Assembly (NCBI RefSeq): GCF_004216695.1
Contig: NZ_SGXC01000001.1
Coordinates: forward strand, 2,108,001 to 2,172,000
From: Pigmentiphaga kullae
Lineage (GTDB): Bacteria > Pseudomonadota > Gammaproteobacteria > Burkholderiales > Burkholderiaceae_B
DNA: 64,000 nucleotides
Direction: 5' to 3'
This document shows positions 43,889-51,715 of the stretch, one piece after another. Numbering within the stretch: position 1 is the stretch's first letter; each line of letters begins with the position of its first letter. The notes below the pieces were generated by a model. That model was not told the origin of the DNA, ran no database searches, and worked only from the letters and a program-made list of their open reading frames with translations. A program made the translations under genes and the position numbers.

Positions 43889-44779
43889 ATGGAAATCAAC
43901 CGCGCCAACCTGCGGAACCTCTTCATCGGCTACCAGACCGCGTTTCAGAACGCGTTCGCCGGTGCCCCGAGCGAGTATCAGCAGATCGCTCTGACCGTGC
44001 CAAGCACCACGTCCAAGGAAACCTATCCCTGGCTAGGCAAAACGACGGGCTTTCGGGAGTGGATCGGCGATCGCGTCATCCAGAACCTCGAGCTGCACGA
44101 CTACACGATCAAGAACAAGCCCTTCGAAAACACGGTAGGCGTAAATCGCGAGGCCATCGAAGACGACAGCTATGGTGTCTTCAGCCCCTTGATGGCGCAG
44201 CTGGGACAGGACGCCAAGGAGCACCCCGACACGCTGGTATTCCGCCTGCTAGCGGACGGATTCAACCAGAAGTGCTACGACGGGCAGAACTTCTTCGATA
44301 CCGACCACCCCGTCAAGGTCGGCAATCGCGAGGTGAGCGTCAGCAACTTCCAGGGCGGCACGGGCACGGCCTGGTACCTGCTGGACCTCACCCGGGTGAT
44401 CAAACCGATCATCTTCCAGAAGCGGAAGGACTACAACTTCGTGGCGTTGCAGGACGAAACCGACGAAAACGTCTTCATGCGCAAGGAGTACATCTACGGC
44501 ACCGATGCGCGTGTGAACACTGGGTTCGGCCTCTGGCAGTTGGCTTATGCCAGCAAGGAGCCGCTGGACAGCCAGTCGTTCAACGACGTCTACGCCGCCA
44601 TGCAGTCCCTCAAAGGCGACAACGGCAACCCGCTGGGCATCCGTCCCAAGCTGTTGCTCGTGCCGCCCTCGCTGCGCGCCGCCGCCCTTGAAGTCGTCAA
44701 GGCCGAGCGGAACGCCGCCGGCGCGACCAACATCAACCGCGACGTGGTCGACGTGCTCGCTACACCCCGGCTGGCCTGA
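43889..44779 (+). CDS. Major capsid protein (Mu gpT family)
   Basis: 296 residues. MEINRANLRNLFIGYQTAFQNAFAGAPSEYQQIALTVPSTTSKETYPWLGKTTGFREWIGDRVIQNLELHDYTIKNKPFENTVGVNREAIEDD is the diagnostic gpT N-terminus. SD GGAGCAAGC precedes the ATG. Major shell subunit of the HK97-fold capsid. Confidence 0.95.
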   Translation: MEINRANLRNLFIGYQTAFQNAFAGAPSEYQQIALTVPSTTSKETYPWLGKTTGFREWIGDRVIQNLELHDYTIKNKPFENTVGVNREAIEDDSYGVFSPLMAQLGQDAKEHPDTLVFRLLADGFNQKCYDGQNFFDTDHPVKVGNREVSVSNFQGGTGTAWYLLDLTRVIKPIIFQKRKDYNFVALQDETDENVFMRKEYIYGTDARVNTGFGLWQLAYASKEPLDSQSFNDVYAAMQSLKGDNGNPLGIRPKLLLVPPSLRAAALEVVKAERNAAGATNINRDVVDVLATPRLA

Positions 44780-44891
44780 TACACCCCGAGAGCGCGAAGC
44801 AGAACTACTCCACGCGATGGCCTGAAGCGTGAGAGCTGGATGCACCCGCAGCCCTGGCCCTTGTGGGCTGCGGAATCAACAGGAGCAACAG

Positions 44892-45236
44892 GTGGCAACC
44901 AAATCCCCCAGAAAGACCCCGCGCGCGCCCGCAACGAGGGCGAAGCCCGTGGCCACGGTGTCAGCGGCGCAGGTTCGGCCGGTCGACGAGTCGGCCGGAG
45001 CCTCGACGAACCAGCCGCAGGTCGACGTGATCATGGTTCGCAGCATCCCGACCACCATCCGGCGCTGTGGTTTCCGGTTTTCCCAGGAACCCTACGGCAT
45101 CGTGATCTCGGGGCTGACCGACGAACAGCTCGAGCGGCTCGAGAACGACCCAGACCTGGTTACCGAACGCGGGACCATCGACGCGCCGACCGCCGCCGAG
45201 CTGGGCGTCGCCGCAGAAACCTCGACCGAGGCGTAA
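44892..45236 (+). CDS. Mu gp35-like protein (HI1506-related)
   Basis: 114 residues from GTG 44892 (SD AGGAG six bases upstream). The N-terminus is basic and Pro/Ala-rich. The C-terminal VRSIPTTIRRCGFRFSQEPYGIVISGLTDEQLERLENDPDLV matches the gp35/HI1506 family found between the capsid and gp36 genes. Confidence 0.82.
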   Translation: MATKSPRKTPRAPATRAKPVATVSAAQVRPVDESAGASTNQPQVDVIMVRSIPTTIRRCGFRFSQEPYGIVISGLTDEQLERLENDPDLVTERGTIDAPTAAELGVAAETSTEA

Positions 45237-45770
45237 GTGGCCTACATCACGCTGCCCGAACTTGCTGAGCGGCCCGGCCCGCGCGAACTCGCGCAGCTGG
45301 GTAGCACCCGCGAGCATGACGTCCGGGACCTCGCGCTCATGGACGCCACGCTGCGCGGCCTGGACCGCAGTGCTTGGTCGCCCGAGGAAATCGCCGACGC
45401 GGACGCAGCAGCTGCGCGGATCTCCGATGCGGTGCGCGAAGCGGACGCCCTGATCGACGGATTCCTGGCGCAGCGCTACGTGCTGCCGCTACAGCTACCG
45501 CCGACGAGTACTGGCAAGAACGTCGTCACGTCCTGGTCCAGGGCGATCACCCGCTACCTCCTCAACAAGGACCGGGTCACGCAGGAAGCGACGGACCCCG
45601 TGGTCCGGGATTACAAGGACGCGCTCCGGCTGCTCCAGCTCGCCGCTGACGGGAAGTTCAGTCTCGGTGAAACCGACCCGATTGCCGGCAGCCGCACCAG
45701 TCCCACGGACGTCCGGATCACCGGCGCGCCGAACGCCTTCGGCCGCAAACAGCTGCGGCACTTCCGGTAG
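45237..45770 (+). CDS. Head-tail connector (DUF1320, Mu gp36-like)
   Basis: 177 residues, GTG start adjoining the gp35-like stop. MAYITLPELAERPGPRELAQL, ADALIDGFLAQRYVLPL and SWSRAITRYLLNKDRVTQEATDPVVRDYKDALRLLQLAADGKFSLG are diagnostic of DUF1320 neck proteins. Confidence 0.92.
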   Translation: MAYITLPELAERPGPRELAQLGSTREHDVRDLALMDATLRGLDRSAWSPEEIADADAAAARISDAVREADALIDGFLAQRYVLPLQLPPTSTGKNVVTSWSRAITRYLLNKDRVTQEATDPVVRDYKDALRLLQLAADGKFSLGETDPIAGSRTSPTDVRITGAPNAFGRKQLRHFR

Positions 45771-45778
45771 GGGGACGC

Positions 45779-46207
45779 ATGGACGTGCGATTCCTCGTCG
45801 ACCGTCTCAAGGAACGCATCACGCTGCGCGACGTAGCGGAGATCGGCGGCGCCGCAGACCTGGATGCCGCCAGGCGCGGCACGCTGCGACCCCGGTCGAT
45901 CTACGTTGTGCCGCTGTCGGACCGGCCACGGCAGAGAGGCAATGACCAACTCGGCTGTGCCGGCGGCCGGATAGAGCTGTACGCGGTGTTGCTGGTCGTC
46001 GACCAGGTGCGCGATGCAACCGGAGGCGAGGCCCTCGCCGAACTGCCTGCCCTGCGCCGCGCCGTTGCCGGCGCGCTGCGCGGTTGGCAACCCGACCAAC
46101 ATCATGACCCGGTGGAGTTCATGGGTGGCCAACTCGTCCAGTTCACGGGCGATGGACACCTGTGGTGGTCAGACGAATATGGGTGTGTGAATCATGGACC
46201 AATCTGA
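45779..46207 (+). CDS. Tail terminator-like protein (Mu gp37-position)
   Basis: 142 residues. FLVDRLKERITLRDVAEIGG, RSIYVVPLSDRPRQRGN, RIELYAVLLVVDQVRDATGGEALAELPALRRAVAGALRGWQP and FTGDGHLWWSDEYG fit gp37/tail-terminator proteins of Mu-like siphoviruses. It stops tail tube growth and joins the head. Its 3' end overlaps the next gene. Confidence 0.82.
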   Translation: MDVRFLVDRLKERITLRDVAEIGGAADLDAARRGTLRPRSIYVVPLSDRPRQRGNDQLGCAGGRIELYAVLLVVDQVRDATGGEALAELPALRRAVAGALRGWQPDQHHDPVEFMGGQLVQFTGDGHLWWSDEYGCVNHGPI

Positions 46208-46502
46208 ACAGATCACCGACACGACGCCGGCGGTCGCCCCCCTCGTGGAGACGCCAGCGGCCGCGCTGCCCGCTCCGCTGATCGCGGCCCGCCTGATCAT
46301 TCTCCATCGCGGGGATGGCTCCGTGGTCGAAGTCCAGCCCGGGGGCGAGCTGCCACCTGTCAGCCCTCGGCAACAGGAGCGGCTGCAGCGCGGCGGTGCG
46401 ATCGTCCCGCCGCCGGTGTCCAACCCGCCGCCCGCTCCCTCCAGTCCGGCCACGCGCCCGTCGCGCCAGCCTGCCCATCAACGCAACATGAAAGGAGCCT
46501 AA
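46194..46502 (+). CDS. Hypothetical proline-rich phage protein
   Basis: 102 residues, overlapping the previous gene by 14 bp. Pro/Ala-rich ends surround a short core LIAARLIILHRGDGSVVEVQPGGELPPVSPRQQERLQRGGAIV. The last segment is disordered. Position before the tail tube gene suggests a virion or chaperone role. No family recognised. Confidence 0.68.
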   Translation: MDQSEQITDTTPAVAPLVETPAAALPAPLIAARLIILHRGDGSVVEVQPGGELPPVSPRQQERLQRGGAIVPPPVSNPPPAPSSPATRPSRQPAHQRNMKGA

Positions 46503-46503
46503 C

Positions 46504-47307
46504 GTGGCCACCCGTCAATACTGCTGCTTCCTCGGCCGCGGCGTCATCAGTGCCGCCGGCTATGCCGACTACCTGGCCAAGGTCGCCGGCCTTATCCCCC
46601 TCGGTAACGCTCCGGTGCTCAATCTGACGGCCACCGAAACCACCGAGACCGTCAAGGATTACACGTCGCCGGCCGGTGGCACCTTCTGCTCGCGCCGAGA
46701 AATCGACGCGGTGGCCGTTGCCCTGACGCTGCGCTGCCATTCGCCGCACAACTGGGCGCTGGCCACCAGCGGCAGCGGCTACGACAACACCATCGCCAGC
46801 GCTGCGGTCGAGGACGAACCCCACGTGCTGCATCTGGGAGCTGTGGAGCCGCTGACGCACCTGATCGACGACAACATTCCCGTGGTGGTCACCAGTCCGG
46901 ATGGGGATACAACGTATGTGGCCGGCGTCGACTACATCGTCACGCCGTCCGGATCGATCGAGCACGTGGTCGGCGGCAGTATCCCCGCGCCGACCATCAC
47001 GACCGGGAAGGGCCAACCGAACATCGCGGTTAGCTACACCCGCCGCGAGCAGAGGTTGATCCAGCTCTACTCGCAGCCGGCGCGCGAGCTGACCCTGCAT
47101 TTCGACGGGTACAACGTGGCCGAAGGTGGTGCTGACCCCACTCATTTCGACCTGTTCCGAGTGCAGTTCGGCCCGGCCGCCACAGTGAACGTGATCAGCG
47201 ACAACATCGCCCAGCTCGAGCTGACGGGGAATGTCCTGCGCGATCCGACCCGCCCGCTAGGCACGATCAGCAACCCGTTCAGCCAATACGGCACGCTGAA
47301 GATCTGA
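46504..47307 (+). CDS. Major tail tube protein
   Basis: 267 residues. QYCCFLGRGVISAAGYADYLAKVAGLIPLGNAPVLNLTATETTETVKDYTSPAGGTFCSRREIDAVAVALTLRCHSPHNWALA is typical of tail tube proteins of B3-like phages, with beta-sandwich periodicity and the C-terminal FDLFRVQFGPAATVNVISDNIAQLELTGNVL. Forms the tube of the long tail. Confidence 0.82.
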   Translation: MATRQYCCFLGRGVISAAGYADYLAKVAGLIPLGNAPVLNLTATETTETVKDYTSPAGGTFCSRREIDAVAVALTLRCHSPHNWALATSGSGYDNTIASAAVEDEPHVLHLGAVEPLTHLIDDNIPVVVTSPDGDTTYVAGVDYIVTPSGSIEHVVGGSIPAPTITTGKGQPNIAVSYTRREQRLIQLYSQPARELTLHFDGYNVAEGGADPTHFDLFRVQFGPAATVNVISDNIAQLELTGNVLRDPTRPLGTISNPFSQYGTLKI

Positions 47308-47308
47308 A

Positions 47309-48133
47309 ATGCCTGCGCAGCACGCCCACGTCGGCCGCGGCCGTGTGCATTTCACGGCGCCGCTGCTGCCCAACGGCGCCGTCGATGCGACGGGCGGTTC
47401 CGTGGGCAACAACTGGCCGACCGAACCTGCCACACCCGGGCTCGCGATGCCGCCGGGGCGGTTCATTGGGAACGCGGGTGGGTTGACCATCACGCAGCAG
47501 GTGCAGATGCCTCGGGTTGCCGCGTACCCACGACCCGGTCAGCGACGGGGTGGCCCCATCGTGCTCTCAACCGCAGCGACTCTGACGCTGTACGGCCTGG
47601 GCGCCGCGAATCTGGCGGACTGTCTGGGCGGGACCTGGTCGGAATCCGTGGGACGAGATATCTCCGACCGGCTCTACGTCGGAAACGCTCCCGTCATCCG
47701 AGAGAGCATGCTGTTCTCGAGTGAGCCGATCGACCTGGCGCAGCCGGTGGTTGTCGAACCGAGCTGGACGACGTGGGTTGAGGGTGAGCACTGGGAACGG
47801 GCAGCATTCGGCGTCCGGATGCTCAGGGGGTTTTCCGCCCCGTATGGGACTCACGTCGACATCCGCTATCGCAGTGCCAGCGGGACGGACATCATCGAGG
47901 GGCACGCGGCGCCTGGCCGCTACGTGGGCATCGTCTACCACGGGGTGAATGCGATCACGCAGCGTCCCGTGCGCGTCGACGCATATCGCACCCAGATCCA
48001 GCCGACCCAGTCGCTGGACGTGATCGCCGACAGCATCTCGGCTGTCGCCCTCAACATCAACATCGAGCCGGTGCTGCCGCCATTGAGTGTCCGGCCGCGC
48101 TGGTACCGCACAATGAGTGTGACCCATGACTGA
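47309..48133 (+). CDS. Tail-tube-like paralogue or tail decoration protein
   Basis: 274 residues, one base after the tail tube stop. The C-terminal half follows the same order of elements as the tail tube (VRVDAYRTQIQPTQSLDVIADSISAVALNINIEPV against FDLFRVQFGPAATVNVISDNIAQLELTGNVL). The N-terminal half differs and is Pro/Gly-rich. It may be a diverged duplicate forming part of the tail surface or tip. No confident family. Confidence 0.65.
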   Translation: MPAQHAHVGRGRVHFTAPLLPNGAVDATGGSVGNNWPTEPATPGLAMPPGRFIGNAGGLTITQQVQMPRVAAYPRPGQRRGGPIVLSTAATLTLYGLGAANLADCLGGTWSESVGRDISDRLYVGNAPVIRESMLFSSEPIDLAQPVVVEPSWTTWVEGEHWERAAFGVRMLRGFSAPYGTHVDIRYRSASGTDIIEGHAAPGRYVGIVYHGVNAITQRPVRVDAYRTQIQPTQSLDVIADSISAVALNINIEPVLPPLSVRPRWYRTMSVTHD

Positions 48134-50324
48134 TCAGCTAGCACGAGGATTGTTCGTCGGGTTCGGCTCGGACACGAACCCATTTGATTCTCCCAACGGC
48201 ATGGATGAGAACCTGCGCCGCCTCGACGATCACATGGGGCTGTACACGTTGAGCGCGCCGCAGCCGCCTGGTACGTCCTACCCCCTGGATCCGGCCAATG
48301 GAGACGGTCAGATTTACTCCGATGGGACCTACGCAACGTTCAACGCCGGGACGTGGAAACACTACGAACCTCGGCGTGGCGTCCGGGCGGGGCTGGTGGG
48401 TGGAACGGAGAGCTGGCTGAACACGGGCAGCAGTTGGGAAGCGTTTAGCGTTGTTGACACCGAGCCGGCCGTCGCTGCGGCAACCGCCGCCATCCAGCCG
48501 TTGGTCACGCTAGCAACGAATGAGGCGAGCCGCTCAGAGATTGCGCGTGACTCCGCGTTCGCAGTCGCCGCCATCCGCGATTCCGTCCTGGAAGGATTGG
48601 ACGATGCGACGATCGCGATCGGTGCCAATTTCTCGGTGTTGCTGCCGGATGGCTCGTTGCAGCCCTACCGCAAGGACAGCAACAGCAGCGCCACGCCCAT
48701 AGGTGAGCCGGTTCAAACAGCATCGCAGGTGAACGCCGTTCGTGCCGATGTCAACACGCTGAACCAGCGGTTTGCTCGCGCCCAGGTTGCCGTGTGGCGG
48801 GGTTCACATCCGGAGGTCGCCGGGGTGCTAGCGCACAATCCGGTGACCGGGCGGCCATTGGTCTACGTCAAATGGAACGGCGAACTCGTCTACCGGGGTG
48901 CGGTTTCGCCCGATACGGTGGCCACACTGGCCGACAGTGCGGTGGGCCGAACGCTGAGTTCTATATCGGTCTTGCGGCAGCGGGCTGGCGGCCGGTATAT
49001 CGCCTTTCAGATTTCCCGCGACTTTCGCGTGATCAATGGCTGGGACACCCTGACCAACCGGCCGATTGGTCAAGGTGCTGGCGGGCAGCTTCCGGAACGC
49101 ACTCCGTCGACCCCATTGCCAGTGGGGGAGGTCGTGCCGCGCGCCGATGTAGTCCACGATCTGGTTCTAGGTGAATCGCTGTCGGTTGGTGCGCGCGGCA
49201 TTCCCGTGCTGACCGTAGCCCAACCGTACGCCAATCTGACATTCACGGATGGACCACGATCCGGTCTGGGAGGCCTGACATCGCTGACGCCGCTGGTTGA
49301 GAACGATCTCACGCCAGCCCCTGATGCCGGCGTCAACCGCGGGGAAACGCCGTGCAGCGCCGCGAGCAACCGGGTGGTCGAGCTAGCTGCCATCTCGTCG
49401 GGCATACCGCCCAGTGCCAACATCCGGCTAGGCAGCACTGCAGGCAAAGGCGGGGCGAAAATCGTAGAGGTGTGGGAGGGGGCCAGCTGGTACGGGCTGA
49501 CCGAGGCACACATTCAGGCGGGATTCGATCTGGTTACCGCGTTGGCCAAGACCTATGCGATGCATGCGGTTCACATACTGATAGGGGCCAATGACGCGGG
49601 TCAAGGGACGACCTATGCCGCGTTCAAGAGCCAGCTGCGCACCTGGCGCGCGTCGGTAGAAGCGACCTATCACACGAAGACGGGCCGCAACAACAAGGTC
49701 AAGTTTCTCCTGCAGCAGGAGAGCTATCGGCTCACAACGAATCCAGGTCCTGCGCTGGCCATCTATGACCTGTGCGAGGAGGAGCCCGACAATTTTGCTC
49801 TCGTCAGCCCCACGTACCACTGCGCATATGCGTCGGATCAGGTCCATTTGCTGGCGCCGGGCTATATCAAGACTGGCTTGCTGGCCGCGCGGCAGCGACA
49901 TGCGATCAGCACGCTGGGGGAGCGCCCACGCTGGCTACGACTCAAGTCGGCGTACTCGTCGGGCAACACCACCACCGGTGTGTTCGATGTACCGGTGAAG
50001 CCGTTGCGGTTCGACGTTGAAAACCTCGCTCCCACCACGGACTACGGATTCCGGATTGTCGATAACTTCGGACCTGTCACGATCACCGGCCAGTCCATTG
50101 TTGACGGCGACAAGGTTCGGTGGACGCATGATCGACCGCTGGAGGCGGGCGCGAAGTTGCGGGCCGGCCTCGACTACCTAGGGTCTGGGCTGATCGTGCT
50201 CGAAGGAGCCAGTACCAACCTGCGCGACTCCGAAGACGAGGTGGTTATCGATCATGGCATTGAGCATCGACTGTTTAACGCCTGCCCCCACTTCGAACGC
50301 GACATCATCAGAATTTTTCATTGA
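48126..50324 (+). CDS. Tail protein with SGNH/GDSL hydrolase domain
   Basis: 732 residues. Residues 1-110 look like a fibre N-terminus (NGDGQIYSDGTYATFNAGTWKHYEP). Residues 110-220 are helical linker. An SGNH hydrolase domain spans about 340-590: LGESLSVG with Ser351 (block I), IGAND with Asn489 (block III) and DQVH with Asp571/His574 (block V). A beta-rich C-terminal domain follows (about 610-732). SGNH hydrolases remove acetyl or acyl esters, and virion-borne forms deacetylate host surface polysaccharide. Overlaps the previous gene by 8 bp, so it is part of the tail operon. Its place before the tail chaperone is unusual. Confidence 0.82.
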   Translation: MTDQLARGLFVGFGSDTNPFDSPNGMDENLRRLDDHMGLYTLSAPQPPGTSYPLDPANGDGQIYSDGTYATFNAGTWKHYEPRRGVRAGLVGGTESWLNTGSSWEAFSVVDTEPAVAAATAAIQPLVTLATNEASRSEIARDSAFAVAAIRDSVLEGLDDATIAIGANFSVLLPDGSLQPYRKDSNSSATPIGEPVQTASQVNAVRADVNTLNQRFARAQVAVWRGSHPEVAGVLAHNPVTGRPLVYVKWNGELVYRGAVSPDTVATLADSAVGRTLSSISVLRQRAGGRYIAFQISRDFRVINGWDTLTNRPIGQGAGGQLPERTPSTPLPVGEVVPRADVVHDLVLGESLSVGARGIPVLTVAQPYANLTFTDGPRSGLGGLTSLTPLVENDLTPAPDAGVNRGETPCSAASNRVVELAAISSGIPPSANIRLGSTAGKGGAKIVEVWEGASWYGLTEAHIQAGFDLVTALAKTYAMHAVHILIGANDAGQGTTYAAFKSQLRTWRASVEATYHTKTGRNNKVKFLLQQESYRLTTNPGPALAIYDLCEEEPDNFALVSPTYHCAYASDQVHLLAPGYIKTGLLAARQRHAISTLGERPRWLRLKSAYSSGNTTTGVFDVPVKPLRFDVENLAPTTDYGFRIVDNFGPVTITGQSIVDGDKVRWTHDRPLEAGAKLRAGLDYLGSGLIVLEGASTNLRDSEDEVVIDHGIEHRLFNACPHFERDIIRIFH

Positions 50325-50335
50325 ACGAGGACGAT

Positions 50336-51103
50336 ATGGGAACGCTGACACTGATGATTCCTATCGACATGGCCGACGACCCGACCGTGCCGGAATTGTC
50401 GCCAGACGATTTCGAACTGATTGGCGCACCTGCTGGTTACGAAGTCGGTTCATATGCACACTGGCAGTTCTACGACCCGGCCAGCGGCCTGGTGGACCCG
50501 GTCACCGGCCACGAACTCACGCCAATCTCTACCGCCCCGACCGACAACGATACCCACATCACCATTCCGAACGCTACCGGCAAGGGGATGCGCACCGACT
50601 ACGCTGATTCAGAGAACCGGCGTTGCACGCTCTGGGGGATCTATCGATTCCCGGACGATGCGTATCTCTACACGCCCTTTGGCAGTTTGGAGGCGTCAGT
50701 GGGAGGTGGCATGTACGCGGGACCCGCTAGCTCAGGGGTCCGCAATGTTGGGCTGACATTTCGCGGCACAACCTTCAACAGCACGATCGTCGGAACGGTT
50801 CAGCCTGGGCAATGGGTTTTTCTCGCCACGACGGTCAACATGGGCGCGACTCCCACGCGCGCGACCGCGCTGGTTGGGAACAGCTCCAGCGGCTACGACG
50901 GTACCGGTTCCGGCTCCTATCTGCCGAAATCCGGTGCGACACCGTTTCTGACCCTGGGGCGGGATACCTATACGAGCACTCAAGGGGGGTCATTCGACTG
51001 TGCCGAGTGTGGGATTACCTCGGCACCGCTGACCCTCAATGCGCTCAAGGCACTGCGAGATCGTCGGCGGCTGTTCCTGGAGTCGATCGTGTCCGTCATA
51101 TAG
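50336..51103 (+). CDS. Hypothetical tail-associated protein with LamG/ConA-like features
   Basis: 255 residues from ATG 50336 (SD GAGG). Sequence alternates short hydrophobic strands with Gly/Thr/Ser loops. RRCTLWGIYRFPDDAYLYTPFGSLEASVGGGMYAGP, FNSTIVGTVQPGQWVFLATTVNMGATPTRATALVGN and ITSAPLTLNALKALRDRRRL have the rhythm of concanavalin/LamG jelly-rolls that bind glycans. That assignment is tentative. It follows the SGNH tail protein by 11 bp and probably works with it in host binding. Confidence 0.6.
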   Translation: MGTLTLMIPIDMADDPTVPELSPDDFELIGAPAGYEVGSYAHWQFYDPASGLVDPVTGHELTPISTAPTDNDTHITIPNATGKGMRTDYADSENRRCTLWGIYRFPDDAYLYTPFGSLEASVGGGMYAGPASSGVRNVGLTFRGTTFNSTIVGTVQPGQWVFLATTVNMGATPTRATALVGNSSSGYDGTGSGSYLPKSGATPFLTLGRDTYTSTQGGSFDCAECGITSAPLTLNALKALRDRRRLFLESIVSVI

Positions 51104-51153
51104 CCAGACGCCGTTCATCAGTACGACCAACGATTCAGAGTAGGTAAACACAA

Positions 51154-51615
51154 ATGACCAGATCCGTTTTTCAAACCCCAGCTCGACGCGAAATAGCCGG
51201 CCGCGCGGTCGATATATTGAAACTCCCATTCGAGGTATTTGACGATGCTCTGACCGTCGGCAACTGGATGCAGGACCGGAGCGACATGTTCGATCTCACA
51301 GCCCTGGAGGCGCTCCGGAAGGGCGACCCGGTGCGCGCCGCGCTGGACCGCCTGCTGGCGGCCTGCGTCATGCCGATCGAGGACGACCAGGCGGTAGCGC
51401 TGACGGTTGCAGACATCGGCGCCATGCCGATCGCGGCGATCGCCGAGGCCGTCTACGTCGTTCTCGAGGAGAACCTGGATTTTTTTATGGCAACCCTGGC
51501 GGCCATCCAGCCGATACAGCAGCGGCTGATGTCGATTGGTTTGCAGTTGCGCAGCAGCTCATCGCTGCCGGTCACGCCAGGGATGATATCCGCCGCTACT
51601 CCTACGCCGAACTGA
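51154..51615 (+). CDS. Tail assembly chaperone (gpG-like, zero-frame product)
   Basis: 153 residues. FQTPARREIAGRAVDILKLPFEVFDDALTVGNWM and RKGDPVRAALDRLLAACVMPIEDDQAVALTVADIGAMPIAAIAEAVYVVLEENLDFF are typical of the helical chaperone coded just before the tape measure. After FF the zero frame continues only to a low-complexity tail, while the -1 frame continues as a plausible domain. See the frameshift product. Confidence 0.85.
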   Translation: MTRSVFQTPARREIAGRAVDILKLPFEVFDDALTVGNWMQDRSDMFDLTALEALRKGDPVRAALDRLLAACVMPIEDDQAVALTVADIGAMPIAAIAEAVYVVLEENLDFFMATLAAIQPIQQRLMSIGLQLRSSSSLPVTPGMISAATPTPN

Positions 51616-51707
51616 TCGGCTATCTCAACGCGATCGCAGCTCAGAATGAACGAAACGCCGAACGCCAGGCAGCGCATACGGCTGTTGCCCTGCATGGCGG
51701 CGGCTAG
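51154..51707 (+). CDS. Tail assembly chaperone, predicted -1 frameshift fusion (GT-like)
   Basis: A heptamer T TTT TTT at 51480-51486 lies in the correct register (GAT TTT TTT). Slipping back one base gives an open frame to TAG 51705-51707, nine bases before the tape-measure ATG. The new C-terminus reads DWFAVAQQLIAAGHARDDIRRYSYAELIGYLNAIAAQNERNAERQ, a convincing conserved tail-chaperone extension. Fusions of this kind (lambda G-GT) recruit the tape measure to the tail tube subunits. Confidence 0.8.
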
Positions 51708-51715
51708 GGTGCTCC

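Noticed and set aside
48126-51103. Diversity-generating retroelement target in the tail genes, as in the Bordetella phage BPP-1
   Set aside because: No reverse transcriptase gene, template repeat or variable repeat was found anywhere in the prophage.
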